Positions 1-7,974 of a stretch of 26,803 bases of DNA are shown one piece after another; the first letter of the stretch is position 1, and every line of letters starts with the position of its first letter. The stretch comes from a virus, in the IMG/VR virus record IMGVR_UViG_3300021519_001273, positions 1 to 26,803 of that record. One strand, written 5' to 3'. The notes beneath the pieces are model-generated. The model was not told where the DNA came from, searched no databases, and worked only from the letters and a program-made list of their open reading frames with translations. Position numbers and translations under genes: made by a program.

Positions 1-539
1 ATATAGGTAGGTATAATCCAGGAGTAGATACCGGAGAAGGTAAAACAATGCAGTACCACACGGATTATGGGATTGGTGAGTGGTATTGGCCTGGTGAAAA
101 ATTTCTTCTAACAGCAACTACTTACATGAACGATGATTATGAAGGTGGAGAATTAATGTTTTCAATAGGTTCAGATGTAATTAAATATAAACCAAAAGCT
201 GGAGAAATAGTAGTATTTCCATCTGGATCACCATTGTATCCTGGAGGAGAACCTTATTTTCACGGAGTTGGTGGAATTAAAAAAAATAGCAAATTTTTAG
301 TTAGAATGTACTTAAAGCATTCAGCTAAAGGTGAAAAAAAATGGTATGATGGTGAACAAAAGTATGGGAAAGAAGAATGGTATAAGATAGCCAAAGAAAG
401 AGCTGAAGGTCATAATTCTATTGCTGTTTTTGACGATAAACCAAGACTATGTTCTGCTCTTGTTACTAAGTTGTACAATATCCCAATAGAAAGTTATGAA
501 GTAAAGAAAAATGTATTTTATGATGAAGATGAAATTTAA
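1..539 (+). CDS. 2OG-Fe(II) oxygenase, 5'-truncated by window edge
   Basis: The reading frame is open from base 3 to the stop at 539, with no start codon before the window edge, so the N-terminus is missing. The visible part has the prolyl-4-hydroxylase-like jelly-roll signature: an RYNPG stretch just before an HTD iron-binding pair (bases 57-65), then a distal His in YFHGVGG (bases 261-263) and an Arg about 14 residues later (FLVRMYL) that would bind 2-oxoglutarate. Such enzymes hydroxylate protein, sugar or lipid substrates using Fe(II), O2 and 2-oxoglutarate. A second, unrelated dioxygenase and a sugar dehydratase follow, which suggests modification of a glycan or virion protein. The substrate cannot be read from sequence. 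The internal ATG at 48 lies beyond conserved sequence and is not the real start. Confidence 0.8.
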   Translation, partial: IGRYNPGVDTGEGKTMQYHTDYGIGEWYWPGEKFLLTATTYMNDDYEGGELMFSIGSDVIKYKPKAGEIVVFPSGSPLYPGGEPYFHGVGGIKKNSKFLVRMYLKHSAKGEKKWYDGEQKYGKEEWYKIAKERAEGHNSIAVFDDKPRLCSALVTKLYNIPIESYEVKKNVFYDEDEI

Positions 540-551
540 AAAGGATTTAAA

Positions 552-1346
552 ATGATAAAAGAAGATTATATAAATTTTTATGAAGATAATGGTTTTATCG
601 TTATAGAAAATGCTATTCCAGAAGAAAATATAGATTCTTATTTACAATTAATGTCCGAAAATTTAACGGAAGATAAAAATGGAAAGAAAAGAGCATGGGC
701 AGGGCATACTTCTTATTTGGCAGTAGATGAATCGTTGGATATACTTTGTCATCAAAATATTCAAGATGCTTTGGAAGCTATTGATAAAGGTGTAGCACTT
801 CATTTAGAATTACCATATTGGGTTTCCACCGAAAAAGGATGGCATCAAGATAATGTACTGTCTAATCCAATAGCTGGAAATAATTATATTGGAGTTTGGG
901 TAGCGCTTGAAGACATATCAGTAGAAGCAGGTCCATTTGAACTTATACCAGGATCCCATAAATGGGATGTCGACGCAGAAAAAATATACCAAGATCAATA
1001 CGGAGAGCCAGGAGTAAAGCCTCATTATGATCTTTTACAAGAAGAAATAGATAAAAGAGGAATAGATGATATATTTACATTTCTGCCTAAAAAAGGTGAT
1101 GCAGTTATTTGGCATGGTAAGCTAATACATAGAGGCGCAGAACCGTTAAATAGATCATTAACAAGAAAGTCTTTAATTGGGCATTATTGCAATATGTTTG
1201 CCAATACAATGGCAACCCAAGACGCTTCAGGCATACAAGAAGTTATTTCTAGAATGGAATTAGAAAAAGAAAATTCACAATACGCTAGATGGAAAAATGG
1301 TGGATACTATTTTGTAAACCCTAGCCCAACGCAATCAGATAATTAA
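552..1346 (+). CDS. Phytanoyl-CoA dioxygenase (PhyH)-like 2OG-Fe(II) oxygenase
   Basis: This 264-aa protein has the PhyH-family facial triad: H98 and D100 in WHQDN, then H193 (KLIHRG) with R205 about 12 residues later as the likely 2-oxoglutarate anchor. The motif GPFELIPGSHKW at about 127-138 is typical of the family, where it shapes the pocket. The length is normal. An AAGG stretch precedes the ATG, and the gene follows the upstream oxygenase by 12 bases, so they are probably cotranscribed. Phage PhyH homologues are usually assigned to hydroxylation of small molecules, sugars or lipids. With an RmlB-like dehydratase next, a role in decorating a nucleotide sugar or glycan is the best inference. 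The substrate is unknown. Confidence 0.85.
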   Translation: MIKEDYINFYEDNGFIVIENAIPEENIDSYLQLMSENLTEDKNGKKRAWAGHTSYLAVDESLDILCHQNIQDALEAIDKGVALHLELPYWVSTEKGWHQDNVLSNPIAGNNYIGVWVALEDISVEAGPFELIPGSHKWDVDAEKIYQDQYGEPGVKPHYDLLQEEIDKRGIDDIFTFLPKKGDAVIWHGKLIHRGAEPLNRSLTRKSLIGHYCNMFANTMATQDASGIQEVISRMELEKENSQYARWKNGGYYFVNPSPTQSDN

Positions 1347-1363
1347 TTTAAAGAGAGAGAAAA

Positions 1364-2374
1364 ATGAATAAAAAAGTATTATTAACAGGAGCTGGTGGTT
1401 TTGTTGGACACCATACATTGGAGCATATACTAAAGACAACCGACTGGAATGTAGTTATAACGGACTCATTTCGTCATCGTGGTGTCACAGACAGAATAAC
1501 TTCTATCGAATGCTGGGAAGAAAATAAGCACCGAGTTAAACTAGTTACGCACGATCTAACTGTTCCATTTTCAGATGTAATGATAAAAGAAATAGGAGAC
1601 ATTGACTATATTATATCAATGGCATCTGATTCTCATGTAGATAGATCAATTACCGATCCAGCTCCATTCGTGTTGAATAATGTAGCACTTGTTGTCAATA
1701 TGTTGGAACTTGCACGAAAGACAAATCCTGAAATATTTTTGCACGTATCTACAGATGAAGTATACGGCCCAGCACCAAAGGGATACGCCCATAAAGAATG
1801 GGATACGATACTTCCGTCTAATCCATATTCAGGCTCTAAAGCTGCTCAAGAAGCTGTATGCATTTCCTATTGGAGAACTTTTGGTGTTCCAGTAGTCATC
1901 ACGAATACAATGAATATAATTGGTGAACGTCAAGATCCTGAAAAATTTATTCCAAAGATCATGTACTGCCTTGATGAAAACGTTCCTATGACAATTCATG
2001 GAACTCCTGAAAACATTGGATCACGTTTCTATCTACATGCAAGAAATCAAGCAGACGCTTTGGTATACATTCTTAAGAATTTACCAGCAACGTGTTATCC
2101 TGATTCCGACAGACCAGATAGATATCATATTGTTGGGGAAAAAGAAATAGATAATTTAGAGATGGCTAAATTGGTAGCTAAATACTGGGGTAAAGAACTT
2201 AAATTTACATTTGAGGATTTTCATACTACAAGACCAGGACACGATCTTCGTTATGCTTTAGACGGAACAAAGCTTGCAGAGGCCGGATGGGTTGCACCAA
2301 TGCCATTAGAAAAATCTTTAGAGCTAACAGTAGAATGGACTAAGAATAATCCAGAATGGCTCTGGAGAGGCTAA
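1364..2374 (+). CDS. NAD-dependent nucleotide-sugar 4,6-dehydratase/epimerase (RmlB-like, extended SDR)
   Basis: This 336-aa extended short-chain dehydrogenase has the Rossmann motif GAGGFVG (9-15), the SDR Tyr-Lys pair Y155SGSK159, and STDEVYG (129-135). The Asp-Glu pair in that last motif is the acid/base pair of dTDP-glucose 4,6-dehydratases. Length matches RmlB (about 330-360 aa). It would convert an NDP-hexose to the 4-keto-6-deoxy sugar that feeds deoxy- and amino-sugar synthesis. It follows the PhyH gene with a good AGAGAG ribosome site, and glycosyltransferases lie at 2717 and 3419. This part of the window therefore probably makes and attaches an unusual sugar. The nucleotide specificity cannot be fixed by eye. 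Confidence 0.88.
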   Translation: MNKKVLLTGAGGFVGHHTLEHILKTTDWNVVITDSFRHRGVTDRITSIECWEENKHRVKLVTHDLTVPFSDVMIKEIGDIDYIISMASDSHVDRSITDPAPFVLNNVALVVNMLELARKTNPEIFLHVSTDEVYGPAPKGYAHKEWDTILPSNPYSGSKAAQEAVCISYWRTFGVPVVITNTMNIIGERQDPEKFIPKIMYCLDENVPMTIHGTPENIGSRFYLHARNQADALVYILKNLPATCYPDSDRPDRYHIVGEKEIDNLEMAKLVAKYWGKELKFTFEDFHTTRPGHDLRYALDGTKLAEAGWVAPMPLEKSLELTVEWTKNNPEWLWRG

Positions 2375-2391
2375 ATAAATATGTTTTGGTG

Positions 2392-2420
2392 TTGATTACT
2401 TCAACTAACACTGATATAAT
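2392..2420 (+). promoter_or_regulatory. Sigma70-like promoter for the 2468 gene
   Basis: TTGATT (2392-2397) and TATAAT (2415-2420) are separated by exactly 17 bases, a near-consensus housekeeping promoter. The start of transcription would be near 2427, giving a leader of about 41 bases with an AAAAAGGAA ribosome site before the ATG at 2468. The terminator at 2670 makes this a complete one-gene transcription unit. Confidence 0.75.
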
Positions 2421-2467
2421 TAAATCGTCATATTAACAGGCGCAAGCCACAAATAAAAAGGAATACA

Positions 2468-2650
2468 ATGTCAGAAAACAAGTTCAAGTATTTTGAAGTT
2501 ACAACCACTGCCTTAGTAAAGGCTAATTCAAAATCAGATGCCGAGAAGCTCTCAATGGGCCGTCGCGGTGTCACAGGCGAAGTATTGTCCAAGCATACGG
2601 AAATTGATCGTATCTCTGCAGTCGATGCACGTGATATGCTAGAGGCCTGA
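2468..2650 (+). CDS. Small hypothetical protein, 60 aa, single-gene transcription unit
   Basis: I do not recognise this protein. It is 60 aa, soluble, mixed-charge, without membrane segments or cysteines. Its N-terminus (KYFEVTTTALVKANSKSDAEKL) resembles a small alpha/beta fold of the kind seen in many phage orphans. It stands out by arrangement: it has its own near-consensus promoter and its own strong terminator. Its codon choice (CGT, CGC, GGC, GCA) is more GC-rich and looks more expression-optimised than the AGA-rich neighbours. These points suggest abundant expression, possibly at a different time from the flanking operons. It separates two blocks of sugar genes. Confidence 0.72.
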   Translation: MSENKFKYFEVTTTALVKANSKSDAEKLSMGRRGVTGEVLSKHTEIDRISAVDARDMLEA

Positions 2651-2669
2651 TTCTGCATTTGACTAGAGG

Positions 2670-2704
2670 GGTGGGAGGGGAAACTCTCCCACCTTTCTTT
2701 TACT
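2670..2704 (+). terminator. Factor-independent terminator after the 2468 gene
   Basis: The perfect 8-bp stem GGTGGGAG (2670-2677) / CTCCCACC (2686-2693) encloses an 8-base loop and is followed by TTTCTTTTACTT. It ends the one-gene unit begun by the promoter at 2392 and insulates the glycosyltransferase gene at 2717. Confidence 0.85.
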
Positions 2705-2716
2705 TAAAGAGGTTAT

Positions 2717-3409
2717 ATGATTATTGCACAAATGGTTGGAAGAAATGAATCCAACAGATTTCTTAAACAAGTTTTAGAAAGATTATCTACACAAGTAGAT
2801 AAAATAGTATTTACAGACGATTGTTCTGAAGATAATACTATGGAAATAGCATCTGAGTATTGTGAAGTTTTCCAAACTACTCACCCTATGTTCGTTGAGC
2901 ATGAGGGGCAGCTCAGAGCTTTTGCGTGGGGAAATTTGCAAAACTTTGCTAAGTTAGGCGATTGGGTTCTTGCTATAGATTGTGACGAAATGCTGTATCA
3001 TGTATCTGATACAGAATTAAAAGACGTAACTAAGGTATCTCCCTACGATGTAGTTAATATTAAATTTTATCATATGTGGAATGAAACTCAATACAGAGTT
3101 GATAAAGCATGGACGCCAACTAATAGTTCTAGATTATTTAGATATAAAGAAGATGGTGGTTTTTTAAATCGCAAATTAGCATGTGGATCAGAACCAAGTT
3201 ATGTTGTAGACTGGGTAAGACAAAAAAATTATTGGGCAGACTCAGGGTTAGTAATGAAGCATCTTGGATATGTAAAAGATGAAGATAAGAAAATAAAATT
3301 TGATAGATATTCCACTTTAGATGGTGGAGCTTTTCATAATTTAAGTCACATTAATTCAATAGTAGATGAAAGCCCAGTTCTAATCGACTGGGGTAATTTT
3401 GGGATATAG
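2717..3409 (+). CDS. Family 2-like glycosyltransferase
   Basis: This 230-aa protein has a GT-A fold signature. It opens with an MVGRNES start typical of GT2 enzymes, then VFTDDCSED (D34, D35) for nucleotide binding and AIDCDEM (D88, D90) as the DxD metal site. No membrane segment is visible, so it probably acts in the cytoplasm. Only the catalytic half of a GT2 enzyme is present, as in many phage versions. It would move a sugar from an NDP-sugar to an unknown acceptor such as a phage protein, modified base or host glycan. AAAGAGG precedes the ATG. It follows the insulated 2468 unit and leads directly into the 3419 gene. Confidence 0.82.
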   Translation: MIIAQMVGRNESNRFLKQVLERLSTQVDKIVFTDDCSEDNTMEIASEYCEVFQTTHPMFVEHEGQLRAFAWGNLQNFAKLGDWVLAIDCDEMLYHVSDTELKDVTKVSPYDVVNIKFYHMWNETQYRVDKAWTPTNSSRLFRYKEDGGFLNRKLACGSEPSYVVDWVRQKNYWADSGLVMKHLGYVKDEDKKIKFDRYSTLDGGAFHNLSHINSIVDESPVLIDWGNFGI

Positions 3410-3418
3410 GAAAAACAA

Positions 3419-4105
3419 ATGATTATTTTAAACAACGCTAAAACAATTACAGCCCTTACGGAAAAAATGAACAGCAAAGAAAAATTTGCATTTGTTAACT
3501 TTCCTAGATCAGCTCTTATGGCTATGGGTAATTCCATAAGCGGGGATAAAAGACCTAATAAGTATTTTACTAGATCAATTCAAAATTCTTTTGATGTTGT
3601 AGACAAAAACTATATGAAAGGTCTTCCGCCTGCTTTTATCTATTCCGGAGAAGAAGATAATATATCTGCTTTTTCATCAATCTTAAAAGATGATAGCTAT
3701 TATGATTCTACTACCTTAGAACAGTATTACAGTACTAATGAGTCTATATTTAAATCATTTGTAGATCATTATATTAGATATAGCTCATTTATAGTAGTAA
3801 GTTTTCATGATAGAAAGATTATCAATAAAACACTAGGAGTTCCATTAGAAGTTATCAGTGTTCCTTATAACGACTTTTACGATAAATCAGATAGTATATT
3901 TGAATCAATAGCTAAATTTGATGGTAAAGTTGATTATTGTCTATTCGATTGCCCTTTACTGTCTTCTGCTCTTCCTCATAAAATTTGGAATGAACTTAAT
4001 ATGTCGATGATAGATCTAGGTAAGGTATTTTCTTTTGCAAGAACCAATTACATCAATAGTGTGCGAGAAAAAGAAAATGAAAAAAAAGATAGATCAAGAC
4101 GATGA
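3419..4105 (+). CDS. Hypothetical protein, possibly GT-D-like glycosyltransferase
   Basis: This 228-aa protein is not firmly assigned. The early FAFVNFPRSALMAMG stretch, the central sugar-binding-like segments and the late region SALPHKIWNELNMSMIDLG (about 187-205) resemble the pattern in GT-D-type glycosyltransferases (DUF1792-like), where a conserved Asp-Gly/Leu-Gly end motif contacts the nucleotide sugar. Its place nine bases after a GT2 gene and downstream of an RmlB-like enzyme supports a sugar role. The C-terminal 10-15 residues are Lys/Glu/Arg-rich and overlap the next gene by about 29 bases. No transmembrane segment is visible. It could equally be an unrelated phage orphan. Confidence 0.5.
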   Translation: MIILNNAKTITALTEKMNSKEKFAFVNFPRSALMAMGNSISGDKRPNKYFTRSIQNSFDVVDKNYMKGLPPAFIYSGEEDNISAFSSILKDDSYYDSTTLEQYYSTNESIFKSFVDHYIRYSSFIVVSFHDRKIINKTLGVPLEVISVPYNDFYDKSDSIFESIAKFDGKVDYCLFDCPLLSSALPHKIWNELNMSMIDLGKVFSFARTNYINSVREKENEKKDRSRR

Positions 4106-4715
4106 TCTTTTTGTTGTAGATCTACTTTTAGAATCTGATTTATCTTTACCAGCAATTGCTAAAGAAGTAGATCTTTCAATTAAAGATTTAAATAAAAAAA
4201 TAACACAGCTAGGTCTTACCTGGATTAAAGAGCAGAGAAAAAAAAGCTCAAGAGGCCAGTCTGCATTAACTTCAGTAATGAAAAAGCTTCTTCCTAATGA
4301 GAAGATAATAAATGAACATCACCTAGGTGATAAGCTTAGGTTAGATGTATATTGTCCAAGTTATAAGTTGGCAGCTGAATTCCATGGAAGACAACACTTT
4401 TATTACACTGAAAGATTTTTTGATTCTAGATATGAGTTTGAAGAAGCTCAAAAAAGAGATGTAAAAAAAGTTGAGATGTGCAAAGAACAGGGAATTGCTC
4501 TAATTGTTTTTAGATATAACGATCTTTTGACGGAAGAGTCTGTATACTCTAGAATGATAGAAGCAATAAGATCCAGTGAGTGGAAAAACGTAGAGTCTAA
4601 CCCAGCTAAAAAACCACTATCACAAAATATCTTCTATCAACAGCAGAAGAAGAAAAACAGCGAACATAAAAAACAAGTTTATAGAGCTATGAAGCAGCGA
4701 AAGAAAAACCAGTGA
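4077..4715 (+). CDS. Vsr-like / PD-(D/E)XK-fold endonuclease, free-standing (homing-type candidate)
   Basis: The C-terminal half carries the pattern of a widespread phage endonuclease family related to Vsr and EDxHD homing enzymes: LDVYCP (D90), AAEFHGRQH (E101, Q106, H107), then QKRDVKKVEMC (R127, D128) and a final GIALIVFRYND strand. The N-terminal 60 residues look like a helix-turn-helix that could give DNA specificity. I chose ATG 4077 (212 aa) because the longer reading from 4035 would overlap the upstream gene by 71 bases. Its end overlaps the helicase GTG by 4 bases (GTGA). It could be a selfish homing-type nuclease inserted beside the helicase gene, or a repair or recombination nuclease. 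The exact DNA target is unknown. Confidence 0.75.
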   Translation: MKKKIDQDDDLFVVDLLLESDLSLPAIAKEVDLSIKDLNKKITQLGLTWIKEQRKKSSRGQSALTSVMKKLLPNEKIINEHHLGDKLRLDVYCPSYKLAAEFHGRQHFYYTERFFDSRYEFEEAQKRDVKKVEMCKEQGIALIVFRYNDLLTEESVYSRMIEAIRSSEWKNVESNPAKKPLSQNIFYQQQKKKNSEHKKQVYRAMKQRKKNQ

Positions 4716-6163
4716 CTGAGCAAGAAACCAATATAGAAGAGTATCCAATAGAGTATCAACTTTTTGCTTTATCCTTTAAGGACCCAGGTGCTATACAGTT
4801 CTTTCACGAGAACATACTTCCAGAGGAAGTTGGCTTTATTCATAATCAAAAGGGTATTGGAGAATTCTATGGAGCTCTTATTTCTTTTCATGCTTTAACC
4901 AAGCTAGAAGTCGTTGATCCAATGGCCTTTAAGACTTGGATAGAATCAGAAACAAACATCTACAATGCACTAGGTGGTTCAGCTGGTGTTGAATCAATGA
5001 TGTCCATATTGATGAACCTTGAACTGTCAAATAAAGAATCAGTTGCAAAAGTAGTTAACCATAAAGCTTCTAAGAAAAAACAATTAAATTATATAGAAGA
5101 ATTAAAGTTCCTCATATCCAATAAATCGACCAAGAGTGACCAAGAAATAGAGAGAATAAATGTTCTTGTTGGTTTAATTAAAGATATAGAAAACGAATCT
5201 GACTATAACCCATTAGATACCGTTACTACTGCTAGTCAGATGATAGACAGAGTTGACAACCTTTTAGATGTTCCAGACTTTATGCCAACGCAGTTTAAAT
5301 CGCTTAATAGGGCCATGGGGTACACAGATGAGGGGGGCTTCTTCAAAGGAGCCGTACACGCCATTATAGCCCCCTCTGGCAAGGGTAAGAGTACGTTTGC
5401 CAAGTGTCTAGTCAATCACTGGGTAAGCTCCGGATATAGAGCACTATACGTTAACTTTGAAGAGGCTCAGTCGCATTGGGAAAGAGTCCTCATGACTCAG
5501 ATTATTGGGCAAAACGTCTATGCCAATGCTGATAGGTGGTCTCCAGAAGATAAGCTAAAGTATTCAAATTTATTTAAATCTAAGTTAGCAGAATGGGGTG
5601 ATCGCTTGATGGTCAAACACGATCCTGATACTCCTTATTTTGAGGATTTGGAAAAATGGCTTAGAGATATTCTTGGTTATGGAAAAGATATACCTGACGT
5701 AATAGTTATTGATACAATTCAATCCATGTTTACCAAAGGAAAAGGAAAAGCCCGTTGGGGTGAGTTTGAAGAGATGATGGTTCGTCTAGAGAAGCTAGCT
5801 AGAGATATGAACTGTGTTCTTATTATTACTGCTCAAGAAAACTCTAATAGAATGAAAGAGAAGAGAGAAGTCGTTCAGCAGTCTGATACTGGCGGATCTT
5901 TGGCAATTCAACAAAAATGTGCTGTAACTATATTTATCACGGAAAAAAGACTTATAAGTGGTGATGAAACAGAAGATGATACAATCATGCAGCTGCAGAT
6001 TCCTAAAAACAGAATAACTGGTTCTACTTTTGTCTACGATCCTCCTCTAGTTAGATACGTAGATGCTAAGAAAATATATGAGGATTATGAAATCGTGACA
6101 GAGGAAACATACGATTCTAATTCGATTTTAGACGATCTATTAAATGGAGGTTTATTCAGCTAA
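4712..6163 (+). CDS. Replicative DNA helicase, DnaB/gp41-like
   Basis: This 483-aa RecA-fold helicase begins with GTG, overlapping the previous stop. Walker A is APSGKGKST at 220-228, Walker B is DVIVIDTIQ near 329-337, and the later ITAQENSNR and SDTGGSLAIQQK segments match DnaB helicase motifs H3 and H4. The first 150 residues form the helical collar-type N-terminal domain. It would act as a hexamer unwinding DNA at the fork and recruiting primase. AEP primase and DnaE genes follow within 5 kb. The tail ends with SILDDLLNGGLFS, and the SILDDLL part recurs at the start of the HD protein at 7104. The P-loop region is richer in GC than the flanks. Confidence 0.92.
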   Translation: MTEQETNIEEYPIEYQLFALSFKDPGAIQFFHENILPEEVGFIHNQKGIGEFYGALISFHALTKLEVVDPMAFKTWIESETNIYNALGGSAGVESMMSILMNLELSNKESVAKVVNHKASKKKQLNYIEELKFLISNKSTKSDQEIERINVLVGLIKDIENESDYNPLDTVTTASQMIDRVDNLLDVPDFMPTQFKSLNRAMGYTDEGGFFKGAVHAIIAPSGKGKSTFAKCLVNHWVSSGYRALYVNFEEAQSHWERVLMTQIIGQNVYANADRWSPEDKLKYSNLFKSKLAEWGDRLMVKHDPDTPYFEDLEKWLRDILGYGKDIPDVIVIDTIQSMFTKGKGKARWGEFEEMMVRLEKLARDMNCVLIITAQENSNRMKEKREVVQQSDTGGSLAIQQKCAVTIFITEKRLISGDETEDDTIMQLQIPKNRITGSTFVYDPPLVRYVDAKKIYEDYEIVTEETYDSNSILDDLLNGGLFS

Positions 6164-6963
6164 TGAAATTAGTTACCCCTAAATCAATCAAAGACTTTCA
6201 AACATGTTCGCTATTGTATAATTATAGGCATGAAGAGCAGCTTTCGGAAACCATAGGTGGAAGAGACCTAATAGCTGAAAAGTTTGAGAATACATTAAAG
6301 GATATAATATATTTCTTTTTCTACAAGAAACAAGGTGGGTACACACCATCTTACGCCTCTCTATTAAACAGATGGGAGAAGTTATGGTTCTCAAGCGAAG
6401 TCTCAGCTTACGACATTATGACAGAACAGCATGAGAGTGCATATGGCAACAATGCTAGTCTTACTACACGAGCTGCAGCAGTTTTGCTTTCTTTCTATGA
6501 ATCATTTTCTGATTCTTCATCTATACCTATAGCTATAAATGAAGAATTTGTTATACCGTTAACTCCTAATGTAAAAATAAAAGATAGATTTGATATCATA
6601 CTTTCTCATAATGGACATTATCTTGTTATGAAATTGATGTTTAATTTCAAAAATAATCATCAAAATATGTATCAAGTTGATTTTAGTTCCTTGTATGCAG
6701 CTTTTGCCCACAAGAATCCAACTAAGGTAGCAAGTCTTAAGGTTGGATATTGCGACCTACTAGGGTCTAATACCGACTTTCAAGAATATGAAATACTAGA
6801 AGATGATTTAGTAGCATTAAAATTTTGGAGTGAAGAGATAAATGATACAGAAAAGTTTATTCCACGAAGAGGCCTAACTTGGTACTGTAAGAAGTGTCCA
6901 TTCGATAAACCATGTTCAAAATGGACACCGAATACAAAGGTAGCTTTAAATGTCAAAAAGTAG
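6163..6963 (+). CDS. RecB/Cas4-like PD-(D/E)XK protein with degenerate active site
   Basis: This 266-aa protein keeps the iron-sulfur scaffold of AddB/Cas4-type nucleases: C15 near the N-terminus and C242, C245, C251 in WYCKKC...PCSKW. The nuclease core is altered. DRFD supplies D144, but the second acidic position, normally IDYK, reads LVMK, so the Asp is Val (V155) while K157 remains. In the frameshifted paralogue at 14201 the same residue numbers are D144, D155 and K157. I infer a catalytically dead or weak partner of that enzyme, possibly a structural or end-binding subunit. It starts with an ATG that overlaps the helicase TAA by one base (TAATG), so it is translationally coupled. Confidence 0.7.
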   Translation: MKLVTPKSIKDFQTCSLLYNYRHEEQLSETIGGRDLIAEKFENTLKDIIYFFFYKKQGGYTPSYASLLNRWEKLWFSSEVSAYDIMTEQHESAYGNNASLTTRAAAVLLSFYESFSDSSSIPIAINEEFVIPLTPNVKIKDRFDIILSHNGHYLVMKLMFNFKNNHQNMYQVDFSSLYAAFAHKNPTKVASLKVGYCDLLGSNTDFQEYEILEDDLVALKFWSEEINDTEKFIPRRGLTWYCKKCPFDKPCSKWTPNTKVALNVKK

Positions 6964-7120
6964 ATTAGGGATCATGTTAGATCAGGAAAAAACAGATCAG
7001 CTAAACGCCATAGCTTATTCCTTTAAAAAAACACCAGAAAAATTTATCAATGATATAATACAATCGACATATGACAAGATACAAATGTTAACATTGAAAT
7101 GGGATGATGATGAACAATAA
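6950..7120 (+). CDS. Small hypothetical protein, 56 aa
   Basis: This short gene fills an otherwise empty 140-base gap. ATG 6950 has an AAAGGTAG ribosome site and gives 56 aa; an in-frame ATG at 6974 would give 48 aa. It overlaps the upstream gene by 14 bases and the HD gene by 17, the same tight overlaps seen elsewhere in this operon. The product is charged, helical-looking and ends in WDDDEQ. I do not recognise it. It could be a small accessory factor of the helicase/nuclease group. Confidence 0.55.
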   Translation: MSKSRLGIMLDQEKTDQLNAIAYSFKKTPEKFINDIIQSTYDKIQMLTLKWDDDEQ

Positions 7121-7805
7121 ATCTATTTTAGATGATCTATTAAAGGATGAGCCGGTATTCAATTCTAACGATGAAGAGGATACTATATTATCTCCTCTAA
7201 TAACCGAGATTAATATGATTGAGAATCATGGTATTAGGTCTTTTGTAAGATCAATATTAATTCAATCTAAAATGTTTTGGTCTATACCGTCAAGCTTTTC
7301 TGGCAAGTACCATCCACCTGATGAACACAACTATGGAGGAAACGTTCTTCATACAAAAAGAGTAGTAAGAGCTTCTAAGGTTATAAGTGATTCATACTCT
7401 CTAACATCAAGTGAAAGAGACCTTGTCTACGCTGCATGTTTGTTGCACGATGTAACTAAAGGAGTAGGAGATCCAGATTCTGAAGATCCAAAGTCTTTTG
7501 TATATGATCCACTTCATCCTTACACTGTGGGGATGTTCGTTAAGAAATGTCAAGAAAATGATAAGAAATATTCTTCTGAATCTAGTTCTTCAACATTATT
7601 TATAGATGAAGATACGGTCCAATCTATAATGAGATTAGTAAGATGTCACCTTGGTCCTTGGTCTCCAGTCCCTGAAACTGTTCCTGTAACTTACCTTGAT
7701 ATAATAGTTCATATATCAGACAACTTAGCTTCTAAACTGCACTATGTAACTGATGGAGATGACATAGTCCAAGAAAGATGGACCATAGGTAAGAAAGAAG
7801 AATAA
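7104..7805 (+). CDS. HD-domain phosphohydrolase
   Basis: This 233-aa protein contains the metal-binding ladder of HD hydrolases: H83 (VLHTKR), H115-D116 (LLHDVTKG), H138 (PLHPYTVG), H182 (RCHLGPW) and D206 (HISDNLAS). The layout most resembles YhaM/YqeK-type HD domains that act on nucleotides or RNA ends. Within a replication operon, nucleotide turnover or 3'-end processing is plausible, but the substrate is unproven. Its N-terminus carries SILDDLL (residues 7-13), identical to the helicase tail at 471-477. Three ATGs in a row (7104, 7107, 7110) could each serve as the start. Confidence 0.85.
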   Translation: MMMNNKSILDDLLKDEPVFNSNDEEDTILSPLITEINMIENHGIRSFVRSILIQSKMFWSIPSSFSGKYHPPDEHNYGGNVLHTKRVVRASKVISDSYSLTSSERDLVYAACLLHDVTKGVGDPDSEDPKSFVYDPLHPYTVGMFVKKCQENDKKYSSESSSSTLFIDEDTVQSIMRLVRCHLGPWSPVPETVPVTYLDIIVHISDNLASKLHYVTDGDDIVQERWTIGKKEE

Positions 7806-7806
7806 G

Positions 7807-7974
7807 ATGAATAGCGACGACGTTATGTCCGCTAGGACTATCGCCATAGAAAAAATGGAGTTTTACATACAAGAGTCGATATACTATAGGTCTTATAGCG
7901 AGCATATGAATCAAGATTTAAAAGTTGTCTTGTGGAATATAAAAGACAAAATTGGAAAAGCCAAAATAGAATGA
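7807..7974 (+). CDS. Small hypothetical protein, 55 aa, coupled to primase
   Basis: ATG 7807 lies one base after the HD stop, and the TGA stop overlaps the primase ATG as ATGA (7971-7974). The product is a charged, probably helical 55-aa peptide with many Tyr and Glu residues and no recognisable family. The coupling at both ends is the main support that it is translated. It may be a small replisome accessory or simply a translational bridge. Confidence 0.55.
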   Translation: MNSDDVMSARTIAIEKMEFYIQESIYYRSYSEHMNQDLKVVLWNIKDKIGKAKIE

